A stretch of 64,000 nucleotides of DNA, taken from NCBI GenBank assembly GCA_902612325.1, contig CACMDB010000005.1, positions 82,285 through 146,284 of the forward strand. The letters are read 5' to 3'. Below are positions 16,970 through 24,828 of this stretch, in pieces. The position numbers and the translations under genes were made by a program. The stretch comes from an uncultured Pelagibacteraceae bacterium (GTDB lineage Bacteria; Pseudomonadota; Alphaproteobacteria; Pelagibacterales; Pelagibacteraceae). Positions within the stretch are counted from its first letter, which is position 1. Every line of letters begins with the position of its first letter. The notes beneath the pieces are model-generated. The model was not told the DNA's origin. It saw nothing but the letters and a program-made list of their open reading frames with translations, and did no database searches.

Positions 16970-17518
16970 GTGAAAAAAATTTTTATCATTTTTTTAATTG
17001 TTTTTTCATATTTGAATAATTCAATTGCAGATGAAAGAATTAAAAAACTTAATCAATTGTTTGATGATTTAAAAACTCAAAATTACTCAGCCGCATATAA
17101 AGTTGAACAAGAAATTTGGCAAATATGGAGCACACATCCAAATGATGAAAATTTGACAATGTTATTAAATAAAGGATCAAGTTTAGTAAATGAGTCAAAA
17201 TATAATCAAGCAATAGATATATTTTCTAAAGCAATAAATTTAGATCCATTATGGGCTGAGGCATGGAATAAACGTGCAACTGTATTCTATTTATCTGGTA
17301 ATTTTGAAAAGTCGCAAAAAGATATTGATAAAGTTTTAGAATTAGAAAAAAGGCATTTCGGCGCTCTTGTTGGACAAGGTCTTGTAAATATTCAATTAAA
17401 AAATTATAATAAAGCAATTGAAAGTTATGAAAAAGCTAAAGAGATATATCCCACAATGAAATCACCAGATATGATGATAAATCAAATTAAAGAACTAATT
17501 AAAAAACAATCCATCTAA
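16970..17518 (+). CDS. Exported tetratricopeptide-repeat protein
   Basis: The 182-aa protein starts at GTG (16970) with a signal peptide (KKIFIIFLIVFSYLNNSIA, cleavage near residue 21). TPR units then follow: YNQAIDIFSKAINLDPLWAEAWNKRATVFYLSGNFEKSQKDIDKVL shows two clear 34-residue repeats, and NYNKAIESYEKAKEIYP a third. It probably acts in the periplasm as a protein-interaction scaffold. It ends 1 nt before rseP, which suggests coupled translation and an envelope role. No more specific function can be given. Confidence 0.75.
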   Translation: MKKIFIIFLIVFSYLNNSIADERIKKLNQLFDDLKTQNYSAAYKVEQEIWQIWSTHPNDENLTMLLNKGSSLVNESKYNQAIDIFSKAINLDPLWAEAWNKRATVFYLSGNFEKSQKDIDKVLELEKRHFGALVGQGLVNIQLKNYNKAIESYEKAKEIYPTMKSPDMMINQIKELIKKQSI

Positions 17519-17519
17519 G

Positions 17520-18632
17520 ATGATAGATTATATATTACCATTTTTAATACTTATCATGATTGTGGTATTCATCCACGAATACGGCCATTATTATTTTGCA
17601 AAAAGATATGGTGTTGCAGTAACTGATTTTTCAATTGGATTTGGAAAAGAAATATTTGGTTGGAACGATAAATCAGGAACAAGATGGAAAATTTGCTGGA
17701 TACCTCTTGGTGGATATGTAAAATTCTTTGGAGATCGAAATGTTTTTTCACAAGCTGATCAAGAAAAATTAATTGAAAAGTACAATGAAGAAGACAGGAA
17801 AAAATTATTCGTTTTAAAACCACTTTATCAAAGAGCTTTAATTGTTTTTGGTGGACCATTAGCAAACTTCTTACTCGCATTATTAATTTTCTTTTCTATT
17901 TATACTTTTGCAGGAAAAGATTTTACTCCTGCAATGATCAATGAGGTACAAAAAGATAGCCCTGCAATGATCGGTGGTTTGAAACAAAATGATATTATTT
18001 TAGAGATAGATGGAAATGAAGTTAAAAGCATTATGGATGTTTCTAAATTTATAACGTTATCAACAGATGATTTTATAGATTTTAAGGTTAAACGTTCATA
18101 CGACGAAATATTATTAAAAGTAAAACCTAAAATGGTTTTAAGTGAAGATAACCTTGGAAATAAGATTAACAAAAGGATTGTTGGAATTAAATTAAGTGCT
18201 TACAACAACGAGATAAATCATGTAAAATTAGGACCCGCACAAGCTATATACCACGCAGCAAATGAAGTATATTTCGTGAGCATATCCTCACTTAAATATA
18301 TCGGTGCGATGATTTTTGGAAAGGCTGATACCTCACAACTTGGAGGACCAATTAGAATTGCTAAAATTTCAGGTCAAGTAGCAGAGTTTGGTCTGTTGGC
18401 ATTTATTAGCATGATGGCTTACATCTCTATAAGTTTAGGATTAATTAATTTATTTCCGATACCAATGTTGGATGGAGGTCATTTAATGTTTTATGCTTTC
18501 GAAAAAGTGTTAGGACGTCCTTTATCACAAAAAACGCAAGAGGGTTTTTTTCGAATCGGGATGTTTTTGCTCTTAACTTTGATGATATTTACAACATTTA
18601 ATGATCTCAAAGATCTAGGCTTATTTAGTTAA
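17520..18632 (+). CDS. rseP: Site-2 membrane metalloprotease RseP
   Basis: The 370-aa protein has the zinc motif HEYGH (H19, E20, H23) in the first membrane helix, a PDZ domain (about residues 125-200, SPAMIGGLKQNDIILEIDGN), and the C-terminal PMLDGGHLMFY that supplies the third zinc ligand. RseP-type proteases cut anti-sigma factors and leftover signal peptides within the membrane. The length is short of the two-PDZ E. coli form (about 450 aa), in line with a single PDZ domain. Unlike many proteobacteria, no bamA gene follows. Confidence 0.93.
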   Translation: MIDYILPFLILIMIVVFIHEYGHYYFAKRYGVAVTDFSIGFGKEIFGWNDKSGTRWKICWIPLGGYVKFFGDRNVFSQADQEKLIEKYNEEDRKKLFVLKPLYQRALIVFGGPLANFLLALLIFFSIYTFAGKDFTPAMINEVQKDSPAMIGGLKQNDIILEIDGNEVKSIMDVSKFITLSTDDFIDFKVKRSYDEILLKVKPKMVLSEDNLGNKINKRIVGIKLSAYNNEINHVKLGPAQAIYHAANEVYFVSISSLKYIGAMIFGKADTSQLGGPIRIAKISGQVAEFGLLAFISMMAYISISLGLINLFPIPMLDGGHLMFYAFEKVLGRPLSQKTQEGFFRIGMFLLLTLMIFTTFNDLKDLGLFS

Positions 18633-18783
18633 TAAAATTCATATCTTTAAATAACCCTTTAAAATAGAGGTTTTTCATTACACTAGATATTGTGTATAAC
18701 TTTGAGCTAGATACTAAAAAAAAGCTTGATTTATCAATACTTTTGATAAAGATAGTAAATAACCTAATAAAACCGGAGCTAAA

Positions 18784-19059
18784 ATGAACAAAAAACAATT
18801 AGTTGTCAAATTATCAGGCGCTTTAAACCTAAGTAAAGCTGATGCTGAGAGAACTTTTGACACGATTACCAACACTATTTTAGATGCACTAAAGGCTGAT
18901 GATTCAGTTAAAATCGCAGGATTTGGCACATATAAAGTGGCTAAAAGAAAAGCCAGAGTTGGAAGAAACCCAAGAACTGGTGAGCAAATTCAAATTGCTG
19001 CATCGCAAAAGGTTAAATTCTTACCTGCTAAAGCTTTAAAAGAAGTATTCAATAAATAG
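18784..19059 (+). CDS. hup: HU-family nucleoid protein
   Basis: The 91-aa protein is a full-length HU: MNKKQLVVKLSGALNLSKADAE forms the N-terminal helices and GFGTYKVAKRKARVGRNPRTGEQIQI is the conserved DNA-binding arm with the proline that intercalates into DNA. It bends and compacts DNA as a dimer. A ribosome site (CCGGAGC) lies 7 nt before the start, and a strong terminator follows. The preceding 150-bp intergenic space suggests its own promoter, but I could not fix the boxes. Confidence 0.95.
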   Translation: MNKKQLVVKLSGALNLSKADAERTFDTITNTILDALKADDSVKIAGFGTYKVAKRKARVGRNPRTGEQIQIAASQKVKFLPAKALKEVFNK

Positions 19060-19067
19060 TTAATTTT

Positions 19068-19103
19068 ACAGCCTTAACGTCAAAAAGCGTTAAGGCTGTT
19101 TCT
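19068..19103 (+). terminator. Rho-independent terminator after hup
   Basis: A perfect 12-bp stem (ACAGCCTTAACG, 19068-19079, with CGTTAAGGCTGT, 19088-19099) has an 8-nt loop and runs into TTTCT. It is much richer in G and C than its surroundings and sits 9 bp after the stop codon. Confidence 0.9.
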
Positions 19104-19104
19104 A

Positions 19105-19121
19105 TATGCAAAATCTGCATA
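19105..19121. promoter_or_regulatory. Inverted repeat upstream of amtB (possible operator)
   Basis: TATGCA (19105-19110) and TGCATA (19116-19121) form a perfect inverted repeat with a 5-bp spacer, 74 bp before the amtB start and just after the hup terminator. Its position suits an operator for nitrogen control. It does not match the classical NtrC spacing, and arms this short arise often by chance in AT-rich DNA, so the call is weak. Confidence 0.3.
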
Positions 19122-19194
19122 CCCAATTTTCATAATCAGCGTTAGTTTTTAGGAATTATTAAAATACAAGCACTCTCAATAACAGGGAGGTCTT

Positions 19195-20496
19195 ATGACT
19201 AAATTAATAAAAAAAATAAGTGCGCCACTTATTAGTTTAATTTTTTTATTGAACATGAGTAGTGCAGGTATGGCAGATACAACAGTTTCTGCTGAAGTAG
19301 GTTTTATTTTTAATACCTTATTATTTTTAATTTGTGGATTTCTAGTAATGTTCATGGCATGTGGTTTTGCTATGCTAGAGTCTGGAATGGTTACATCAAA
19401 AAGTGTATCCGTTATTTGTGCAAAAAATATAGGGTTATTCTCAATTGCAGGTATAATGTTTTGGCTTGTAGGTTATAACTTAGCCTATGGTATCAGTCCA
19501 GGTGGATATATTGGAAAATTTATTCCATGGGCAGATGGCAGTAAAATAGATACAGGTTATTCCGATGGTTCAGATTGGTATTTCCAAATGGTATTCTGTG
19601 CAACTACTGTTTCAATCGTATCAGGTACAATGGCTGAAAGAATTAAATTATGGCCATTTTTTACATTTGCTGCAGTTCTATCTGGAATTATTTATCCAAT
19701 CGTAATGGGTTGGCAGTGGGGTGGAGGCTGGTTAGCAGAGTTAGGATTTTCTGATTTTGCTGGTTCAACTTTAGTACACTCAACTGGTGGTGCAGCTGCT
19801 TTAGCTGGTGCAATGATAATTGGTCCGAGATTAGGAAGATTTACTAAATCTGGGGCTCCAGCGCCGCTTAAACCGTTTGCAGCATCATCAATACCATTAG
19901 TAACAATTGGAGTATTTATTTTATGGCTAGGTTGGTTTGGATTTAATGGTGGTTCACAACTAGCATTAGGGACGGCCACAGATGCAATCGCTGTATCAAA
20001 AATATTTATTAACACATTCCTTGCTGGTGCAGGTGGTGTTATGGGTGCAGCAATTATAACAAGATTGCATTTTGGTAAAACTGACGTAGTTCAAATGTTA
20101 AATGGATGTATCGGTGGTTTGGTTGCTGTAACTGCAGAACCATTATTACCATCACCATTTGCTGCAATTTTAATTGGTGCTGTGGGTGGATTAATCGTAG
20201 TGTATGGTACAAAACTATTATTCTCTTTAAAAATTGATGATGTAGTTGGTGCTATTCCTGCTCACTTATTTGCTGGAATTTGGGGTACGTTAATTGTACC
20301 TGCAACAAATTCTGGTGCAAATTTTAGTACTCAGTTAATTGGTGTATTATCAGTAAACATATTTGTGTTTATTGTAGCTTACATAGTGTTTAGCGCTATC
20401 AAAGCAACAATTGGCCTAAGGTTAAGTAAAGAAGGTGAAACCAAAGGTACTGATGTCACTGAAACTGGTGTGATTGCATATGCAATACGTGACTAA
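19195..20496 (+). CDS. amtB: Ammonium transporter AmtB
   Basis: The 433-aa protein has an N-terminal signal sequence and about eleven membrane helices. Family signatures are FMACGFAMLESGMV, GTMAERIKLWPF, STLVHSTGGAAAL (first pore His), PAHLFAGIWGTL (second pore His region) and FNGGSQLALG. It takes up ammonium across the inner membrane. A good ribosome site (AGGGAGG) lies 7 nt upstream. No glnK is adjacent in this window, unlike in many proteobacteria. The gene is followed by a structured element and a terminator. Confidence 0.96.
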   Translation: MTKLIKKISAPLISLIFLLNMSSAGMADTTVSAEVGFIFNTLLFLICGFLVMFMACGFAMLESGMVTSKSVSVICAKNIGLFSIAGIMFWLVGYNLAYGISPGGYIGKFIPWADGSKIDTGYSDGSDWYFQMVFCATTVSIVSGTMAERIKLWPFFTFAAVLSGIIYPIVMGWQWGGGWLAELGFSDFAGSTLVHSTGGAAALAGAMIIGPRLGRFTKSGAPAPLKPFAASSIPLVTIGVFILWLGWFGFNGGSQLALGTATDAIAVSKIFINTFLAGAGGVMGAAIITRLHFGKTDVVQMLNGCIGGLVAVTAEPLLPSPFAAILIGAVGGLIVVYGTKLLFSLKIDDVVGAIPAHLFAGIWGTLIVPATNSGANFSTQLIGVLSVNIFVFIVAYIVFSAIKATIGLRLSKEGETKGTDVTETGVIAYAIRD

Positions 20497-20508
20497 TTGT
20501 TAACAATA

Positions 20509-20560
20509 AGGGACTCTTCGCTCTCTGTGTATCTCCGCGATTACTCATCGGAGGGTCCCT
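20509..20560 (+). other. Candidate structured RNA element downstream of amtB
   Basis: Within the 3' region of amtB, AGGGAC (20509-20514) pairs with GTCCCT (20555-20560), and inside it CTCCG (20533-20537) pairs with CGGAG (20549-20553) around an 11-nt loop. The segment is clearly richer in G and C than the flanks, has no open frame of note, and is separated from a proper terminator at 20593. It might be a 3'-UTR-derived small RNA, a processing site, or a first terminator-like hairpin without a U-run. There is no match to a family I know. Confidence 0.4.
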
Positions 20561-20592
20561 AAATCTCTCTCTTAAAGTTAGTTAAACGAAAA

Positions 20593-20619
20593 AAAAGCCC
20601 CTCCCTCAAGGGGCTTTTT
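20593..20619 (+). terminator. Rho-independent terminator of the amtB unit
   Basis: AAAAGCCCC (20593-20601) pairs perfectly with GGGGCTTTT (20610-20618) around an 8-nt loop, and the 3' side runs into TTTTTATTTTTT. The 5' A-run makes it usable from both strands, so it could also end the convergent glycosyltransferase transcript. Confidence 0.93.
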
Positions 20620-20657
20620 ATTTTTTAGTTTCATTTTGAATTGCAATTTAAACTCTA

Positions 20658-21647
20658 TTATGACAAATTTTTTTCAATTTGATTAAAAACATAATTTGGT
20701 TTAAGTTTTTTCATACCCATCCTGTCTCTAATCCAAATATTATCAACGTAACCCTCTGGAGTAATAGGTTTAATATTACTATATTTTAGTTCACTGACAG
20801 GATCATTAGCTATAAGACCGAAGGTTTTTATTCCCAAAGCTGCAGATAAGTTTAAAGGGCCAGAATTATTTCCAATATAAAAATCAGAATTTTTAATTGC
20901 CAAAATTACTCCTTGAAGATCTTTGTTTGAACAATCAATAAAATACTGTTTTTTTGAGTCATCTATAATTTTTTTAGCTATATGGGATTTGTCTGGACCA
21001 CAAATCAAATAAATATAATCACATAATCCTTTGTTGTATAATAAACTTGCTAGTTCAATAAAATCCTCCTCGAACCACATTTTGAAATCTTCAAAAGAAT
21101 CAACTCCAAATGCAATCTTTTTTCCTTTGACTATAAGATCGTCATTACCTTGTTTTAATCTTTCAGTGTTAATTTCTAAAGAGGGAAATTTATCATTTAA
21201 CTTAATTGAATTTATCTTTAAAAATTTCTGTGATTGTTCTGAATAATTTAAATTCCAATCATCTTCATTAAGATAATTTTTAGAAGTGATCCATTTTTTT
21301 TGATTTTTTATGCCTGGGGCAATTATATTTTTAATACCTGATAATTTTGCAGCTATTGCAGGTTTATTCACTTTATCTAAAATATAAACAAAGTCATATT
21401 TTTCTGTATCAAATATTTTCTTTAATTTAAAAACATCTAACCAATAAAATATACCTTTTCTGAAGTCATTATAAAAAATTTGATTTATATGCTTAAGGTC
21501 TTTAAGTATATTTTGGGCTTGGGTTTTTTCTCTGACAATTAGATCTATATTTGTTTGATGATGTTGACTAATCGCTTTTATGAAGGGTAATTGCCAGATT
21601 AAATCACCTAATTTATGATGAGTGTAAACGATACAAATTTTATTCAT
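20658..21647 (-). CDS. Glycosyltransferase family 9 (heptosyltransferase-like)
   Basis: The 329-aa protein has the GT-B layout of ADP-heptose:LPS heptosyltransferases: an N-terminal domain starting IVYTHHKLGDLIWQLPFIKAI and a C-terminal domain with the sugar-nucleotide site, FYIGNNSGPLNLSAALGIKTFGLIA, where the usual phrase is GNDSGPMHLA. It should add a sugar to lipopolysaccharide or another surface glycan at the inner membrane. It stands alone, convergent with amtB and divergent from a rhodanese gene. The exact donor and acceptor are unknown. Confidence 0.8.
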   Translation of the reverse strand: MNKICIVYTHHKLGDLIWQLPFIKAISQHHQTNIDLIVREKTQAQNILKDLKHINQIFYNDFRKGIFYWLDVFKLKKIFDTEKYDFVYILDKVNKPAIAAKLSGIKNIIAPGIKNQKKWITSKNYLNEDDWNLNYSEQSQKFLKINSIKLNDKFPSLEINTERLKQGNDDLIVKGKKIAFGVDSFEDFKMWFEEDFIELASLLYNKGLCDYIYLICGPDKSHIAKKIIDDSKKQYFIDCSNKDLQGVILAIKNSDFYIGNNSGPLNLSAALGIKTFGLIANDPVSELKYSNIKPITPEGYVDNIWIRDRMGMKKLKPNYVFNQIEKNLS

Positions 21648-21694
21648 TTTTATTTATGTGATTTCAAAAAAAACTATATAATAAATTTAGTTTT

Positions 21695-22078
21695 ATGAAT
21701 ATAAAATCGTCAAAAATCTTAGTTTCAGAAGCTTTAAGCGAAATTAAAACAATTTCACCAGACGAAGCATTATCAATGATGAATGAAGATAAATGTAATT
21801 TGATTGATATTAGAGATATAAGAGAACTTGAAAGGGACGGGCGAGTTGAAAATTCAAATCATATTCCGCGAGGCATGTTAGAATTTTGGTTAGATCCTGA
21901 TAGTCCATATTTTAAAGATGGTAAATTAGATATGAATAAAGAGATGGTTCTTTTTTGTGCTGGCGGTATGAGATCAGCATTGGCTGCAAAAACTCTAAAA
22001 GATATGGGATTTGAAAAAGTTTCTCACATTGATGGTGGGTTTGGAGCTATCAGAAATAGTAAATTTAAGATCGTCTAA
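21695..22078 (+). CDS. Rhodanese-domain protein
   Basis: This 127-aa single rhodanese domain has ISPDEALSMM and NLIDIRDIRELERDGRVENSNHIPRG in the first half, and the active-site loop VLFCAGGMRSA with the sulfur-carrying Cys at residue 88. Such proteins move sulfane sulfur between thiols or serve as cyanide-dependent sulfurtransferases in vitro. It is divergent from the glycosyltransferase gene and overlaps the end of the convergent isomerase gene by 4 nt. The biological acceptor is unknown. Confidence 0.85.
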   Translation: MNIKSSKILVSEALSEIKTISPDEALSMMNEDKCNLIDIRDIRELERDGRVENSNHIPRGMLEFWLDPDSPYFKDGKLDMNKEMVLFCAGGMRSALAAKTLKDMGFEKVSHIDGGFGAIRNSKFKIV

Positions 22079-22659
22079 GAAACACACTCTTCTAAAGCAT
22101 ATTCAAGTCTATCTTGTCCCCAAAAAAGTTTATTGTTAACTATAAAAGTTGGCGCACCAAATACATCATTTTGAAAAGCTTTGTCAGTTAAACTTTTTAA
22201 TTCATCTTTTACTTTCTGATTACTTATATCTTCAAAAAATTTTTTTTTATCAATTTTACAATTGTCTAAAATTTTGTTTACGTTAGCTTCGATTGATATA
22301 TCTATATTATTTTTCCAATAGGCATCAAAACAAATATCAAAGTATTCACTTTTTTTATTTGCATCGATTGAAATAAATCCTCTCATTAAATAAAGGGTAT
22401 TAATTGGAAATTTTTCGTTCCATTTAAAAGATATGTTATTTTTGTTAGCTATAATTTCGCAATCATTCTTCATATTTTTCATTTTTCGTTCATTAAAAGC
22501 AGGAGCAGTTATGTTACCTAATTTATGTAAACCACCAAGCAAAATAGGTTTGTAGTTAAAATCGATCCTGTTTTTATTTTGCATTGATTTAATTTTTTTA
22601 TAAGCGATGTAAGAATATGGACTTATAAAATCGAAGTAAAAATCGATGATTTTACTCAT
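22075..22659 (-). CDS. 2-hydroxychromene-2-carboxylate isomerase-like protein (DsbA/GST-kappa fold)
   Basis: The 194-aa protein begins IIDFYFDFISPYSYIAYKKI, where FDFxSPYSY is the signature of the HCCA isomerase/GST-kappa group, with the active Ser in place of the DsbA cysteine. The end has NDVFGAPTFIVNNKLFWGQDRLEYAL, the thioredoxin-fold cis-proline and the family C-terminus. It is a glutathione-dependent isomerase in the naphthalene pathway of other bacteria, but a general thiol-transfer role is likelier here. It overlaps the upstream membrane-protein gene by 8 nt. Confidence 0.82.
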   Translation of the reverse strand: MSKIIDFYFDFISPYSYIAYKKIKSMQNKNRIDFNYKPILLGGLHKLGNITAPAFNERKMKNMKNDCEIIANKNNISFKWNEKFPINTLYLMRGFISIDANKKSEYFDICFDAYWKNNIDISIEANVNKILDNCKIDKKKFFEDISNQKVKDELKSLTDKAFQNDVFGAPTFIVNNKLFWGQDRLEYALEECVS

Positions 22660-23125
22660 ATAGGTTAATACTTTTTGCGTAAAATATTCTAATGAGCCAA
22701 TAAATAAAGATGCCTAAAGGACCAATTAAATAAGTGATTATTAATGGGATGCCAACAAGAACCTTATTGATAAAAAACTTTTGTGAGTCTCTTACAATCC
22801 AGCCACCGACGAATAAATTAATTGATACAAAGTGGATCCAAAATAACATTAAAAAAATATTACTTGAAAATAAACCTGATAAATTACTAATACTTAAATA
22901 TAATTCAAAATTACTATCGAAATCATAAGCACTTAAATAAGCTTTATAAAGCACAAATATGTAAGCACCTCCTAATAGTGTGATTGGAAAAATAGAAGTA
23001 ACAAAATATTTTGTAAAGTTTGATTGCGGGAAAAATATTAATATTAACCAAAAAGGTAAAACTCCTAAATTCACCCAGAAGTAGAGAATTTCAATTGTAA
23101 AGTAAGCATAAATTTGTTCGATCAT
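22652..23125 (-). CDS. ABA4-like membrane protein
   Basis: The 157-aa protein has four hydrophobic segments and the marks of the ABA4-like (DUF4281) family: WIHFVSINLFVGGWIVRDSQ in the third segment and LIGPLGIFIYWLIRIFYA at the end. In plants ABA4 is needed for neoxanthin formation; bacterial members are linked with carotenoid or retinal metabolism or are uncharacterised. It shares an 8-nt overlap with the isomerase gene and is divergent from recX. The function here is not known. Confidence 0.72.
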   Translation of the reverse strand: MIEQIYAYFTIEILYFWVNLGVLPFWLILIFFPQSNFTKYFVTSIFPITLLGGAYIFVLYKAYLSAYDFDSNFELYLSISNLSGLFSSNIFLMLFWIHFVSINLFVGGWIVRDSQKFFINKVLVGIPLIITYLIGPLGIFIYWLIRIFYAKSINLYE

Positions 23126-23153
23126 TTTAAATTATATTATATTAGATCTTACA

Positions 23154-23717
23154 ATGATTCCTATAAGAAATAAGAGAAAAACATTACAGGTGACTGTAGA
23201 TGAAATGAGAAATTTTGCTTTAGCATATGTTGAAAAATATGCCCCATCTAAACAACAATTAAGAACATATTTACTAAAAAAATATCTTAAATTATCTGTT
23301 CCAAATGTAAAAAAACAGGATGTGACAAATTTAATTGATATTGTTTTATCTGATTTAGAAAAAAATAAATTTATAAATGATAAATTTTATTCTGAAAGTA
23401 AAGCCAAAAGTATGATCAGAAGAGGAAGTTCGATTAATAAAATCAGAAACTACTTAATTGGTAAAGGTGTTAATGATGAATTTATAAAAGATACAGTCAA
23501 TAAAATTAATGAAGATAATTCAGATCAAGATTTTTTTTCAGCAATTAAAATTTGTAAAAAGAAAAGAATTGGACCGGCTAGAATTGATGACAATAGACCA
23601 CTTTTTTATAAAAAGGACATATCTTTATTGGCAAGAAATGGCTTCGACTTTGAGACATCAAAAAAAGTTATGGAATTAAAAAAAGATGATTATTTAAAAA
23701 TTATAAAACTACTTTGA
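23154..23717 (+). CDS. recX: RecX-family regulator of RecA
   Basis: The 187-aa protein is lysine-rich and helical. VDEMRNFALAYVEKYAPSKQQLRTYLLKK and FINDKFYSESKAKSMIRRGSSINKIRNYLIGKGV match the repeated three-helix units of RecX, which caps and limits RecA filaments. No recA lies nearby. The 3' end overlaps a convergent 47-aa membrane-protein gene by 9 nt. Confidence 0.78.
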   Translation: MIPIRNKRKTLQVTVDEMRNFALAYVEKYAPSKQQLRTYLLKKYLKLSVPNVKKQDVTNLIDIVLSDLEKNKFINDKFYSESKAKSMIRRGSSINKIRNYLIGKGVNDEFIKDTVNKINEDNSDQDFFSAIKICKKKRIGPARIDDNRPLFYKKDISLLARNGFDFETSKKVMELKKDDYLKIIKLL

Positions 23718-23852
23718 TTTTTTTTTCTTTTCTTCTTCAACTAATTGATTGATTTTATTTCTGATGTAATTTTTGACATAAACAAATACCAATAAGCCAA
23801 AAATAGATACTGATACAATAATTATAAGTATTACTCTTAATTGCTCGTCCAT
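23709..23852 (-). CDS. Small single-helix membrane protein
   Basis: ATG at 23852 starts a 47-codon frame on the minus strand ending TAG at 23709. One strong membrane helix (VILIIIVSVSIFGLLVFVYV) is followed by a basic, lysine-rich tail, so the C-terminus is probably cytoplasmic. It sits 1 nt downstream of cysQ on the same strand, and likely shares its transcript. The size and layout recall CcmD-type subunits, but there is no motif to support that name. Confidence 0.5.
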   Translation of the reverse strand: MDEQLRVILIIIVSVSIFGLLVFVYVKNYIRNKINQLVEEEKKKKSK

Positions 23853-23853
23853 A

Positions 23854-24624
23854 TTAGATATTTTTATTTTTTAAGATTAAACTTGGATTTTTAAAATTTT
23901 TCTTTCCATATTTAATTTCTTTGCCTTCAAAATCTGAAATTATTCCTCCAGCGTGTTGTAAAATTGCATGACCAGCCGCTATATCCCATTCACAAGCTCT
24001 AGGCTCAGCCACATATCCATCATATTCACCAGTGGCAATTACACAAAATTTAAGAGAACTTTTCATTCTTACATATTTTTTTACATTAAATTTTTTATGT
24101 AATTTTTCTATTTCAGGTTTAATATTATTTGAATAGGATACAAATTTTACGTCATTTTTATCAAAATTTTGGGAACAATTTAAATTCTTAGTTTCACCAT
24201 TTGTAAATTCATAGGCATTATTTGGACCATAGGAATAAAACAATCTTTTTTTTGAAGGGGCATAAATTAATCCAGCTACAGGATTTTTGTTAATTATTAA
24301 TCCAGCATTAATCGTAAATTCCTCTAGATTATTTATGTAGTCGTAGGTGCCATCGATAGGGTCAATTAGCCAAAAGTTTTCAAGATTGTTTATCGATTTA
24401 TTATCAGAAGTCTCTTCTGAAATGATGGGAAGCTCAGGTGTTAATTCTTTAATTTTTTGAGTAACAATTTTATTAACCTCTAAATCTCCATTACTAACAG
24501 GAGTATTATCGGCTTTAATTTTTTTTATAAGTCCTTGTTTTCTTAAATCTAAAGAAATTTTTCCTGCGTGAATAAATGTATCAATTAAATTTTCGACAAT
24601 CTCTTTTAAATTTAAATCATTCAT
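23854..24624 (-). CDS. cysQ: 3'(2'),5'-bisphosphate nucleotidase (CysQ-like, inositol-phosphatase fold)
   Basis: The 256-aa protein has the lithium-sensitive phosphatase metal site: IISEETSDN, FWLIDPIDGTYDYI, and CEWDIAAGHAILQHAGG. The DPIDGT-x-F/Y-I arrangement fits CysQ, which hydrolyses PAP (the by-product of PAPS-dependent sulfate transfer) to AMP; inositol monophosphatase is the alternative in this superfamily. Length is close to E. coli CysQ (246 aa). It overlaps the DUF3553 gene by 8 nt. A PAP phosphatase has a clear job only if PAPS is used, which agrees with the APS-kinase and sulfotransferase genes at 40-43 kb. Confidence 0.8.
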   Translation of the reverse strand: MNDLNLKEIVENLIDTFIHAGKISLDLRKQGLIKKIKADNTPVSNGDLEVNKIVTQKIKELTPELPIISEETSDNKSINNLENFWLIDPIDGTYDYINNLEEFTINAGLIINKNPVAGLIYAPSKKRLFYSYGPNNAYEFTNGETKNLNCSQNFDKNDVKFVSYSNNIKPEIEKLHKKFNVKKYVRMKSSLKFCVIATGEYDGYVAEPRACEWDIAAGHAILQHAGGIISDFEGKEIKYGKKNFKNPSLILKNKNI

Positions 24625-24787
24625 TGATCTTTATTAATTCTATATTTTTAGTATTTATTACTTTTTTTCCAACATTTTCAAAATTAACTGTCACTTTTTC
24701 TTTTATAATTGATTGAACTTGACCTATACCCCAGTCTTTATTAGAGGGATTGATAACTTTGTCTCCTGGCTCAAAATCTAATATCAT
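24617..24787 (-). CDS. DUF3553-family small protein
   Basis: ATG at 24787 gives 56 residues ending TGA at 24617. The sequence [22 protein letters not shown] followed by [14 protein letters not shown] is the compact, SH3/KOW-like DUF3553 domain, which resembles the CarD/TRCF RNA polymerase-interacting fold (GDxVxHPxxGxGxV). Function is not established. It is the first gene of a unit with cysQ and the small membrane protein, and is divergent from mnmA by 41 bp. Confidence 0.8.
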   Translation of the reverse strand: MILDFEPGDKVINPSNKDWGIGQVQSIIKEKVTVNFENVGKKVINTKNIELIKINE

Positions 24788-24828
24788 TTAATTTAACTTA
24801 TATTAGAAATAAGTATAAATACCATCAA

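Noticed and set aside
18633..18783. Promoter boxes for hup
   Set aside because: Several AT-rich candidates exist, but none has good boxes at the right spacing, so no site was called.
19105..19121. Classical NtrC site upstream of amtB
   Set aside because: Dyad spacing does not fit the TGCAC-N7-GTGCA pattern, so it is kept only as a generic inverted repeat.
19692..20015. 107-codon frame opposite amtB
   Set aside because: Antisense of a conserved Gly/Ala-rich membrane gene; the product is a Pro/Asn-rich shadow.
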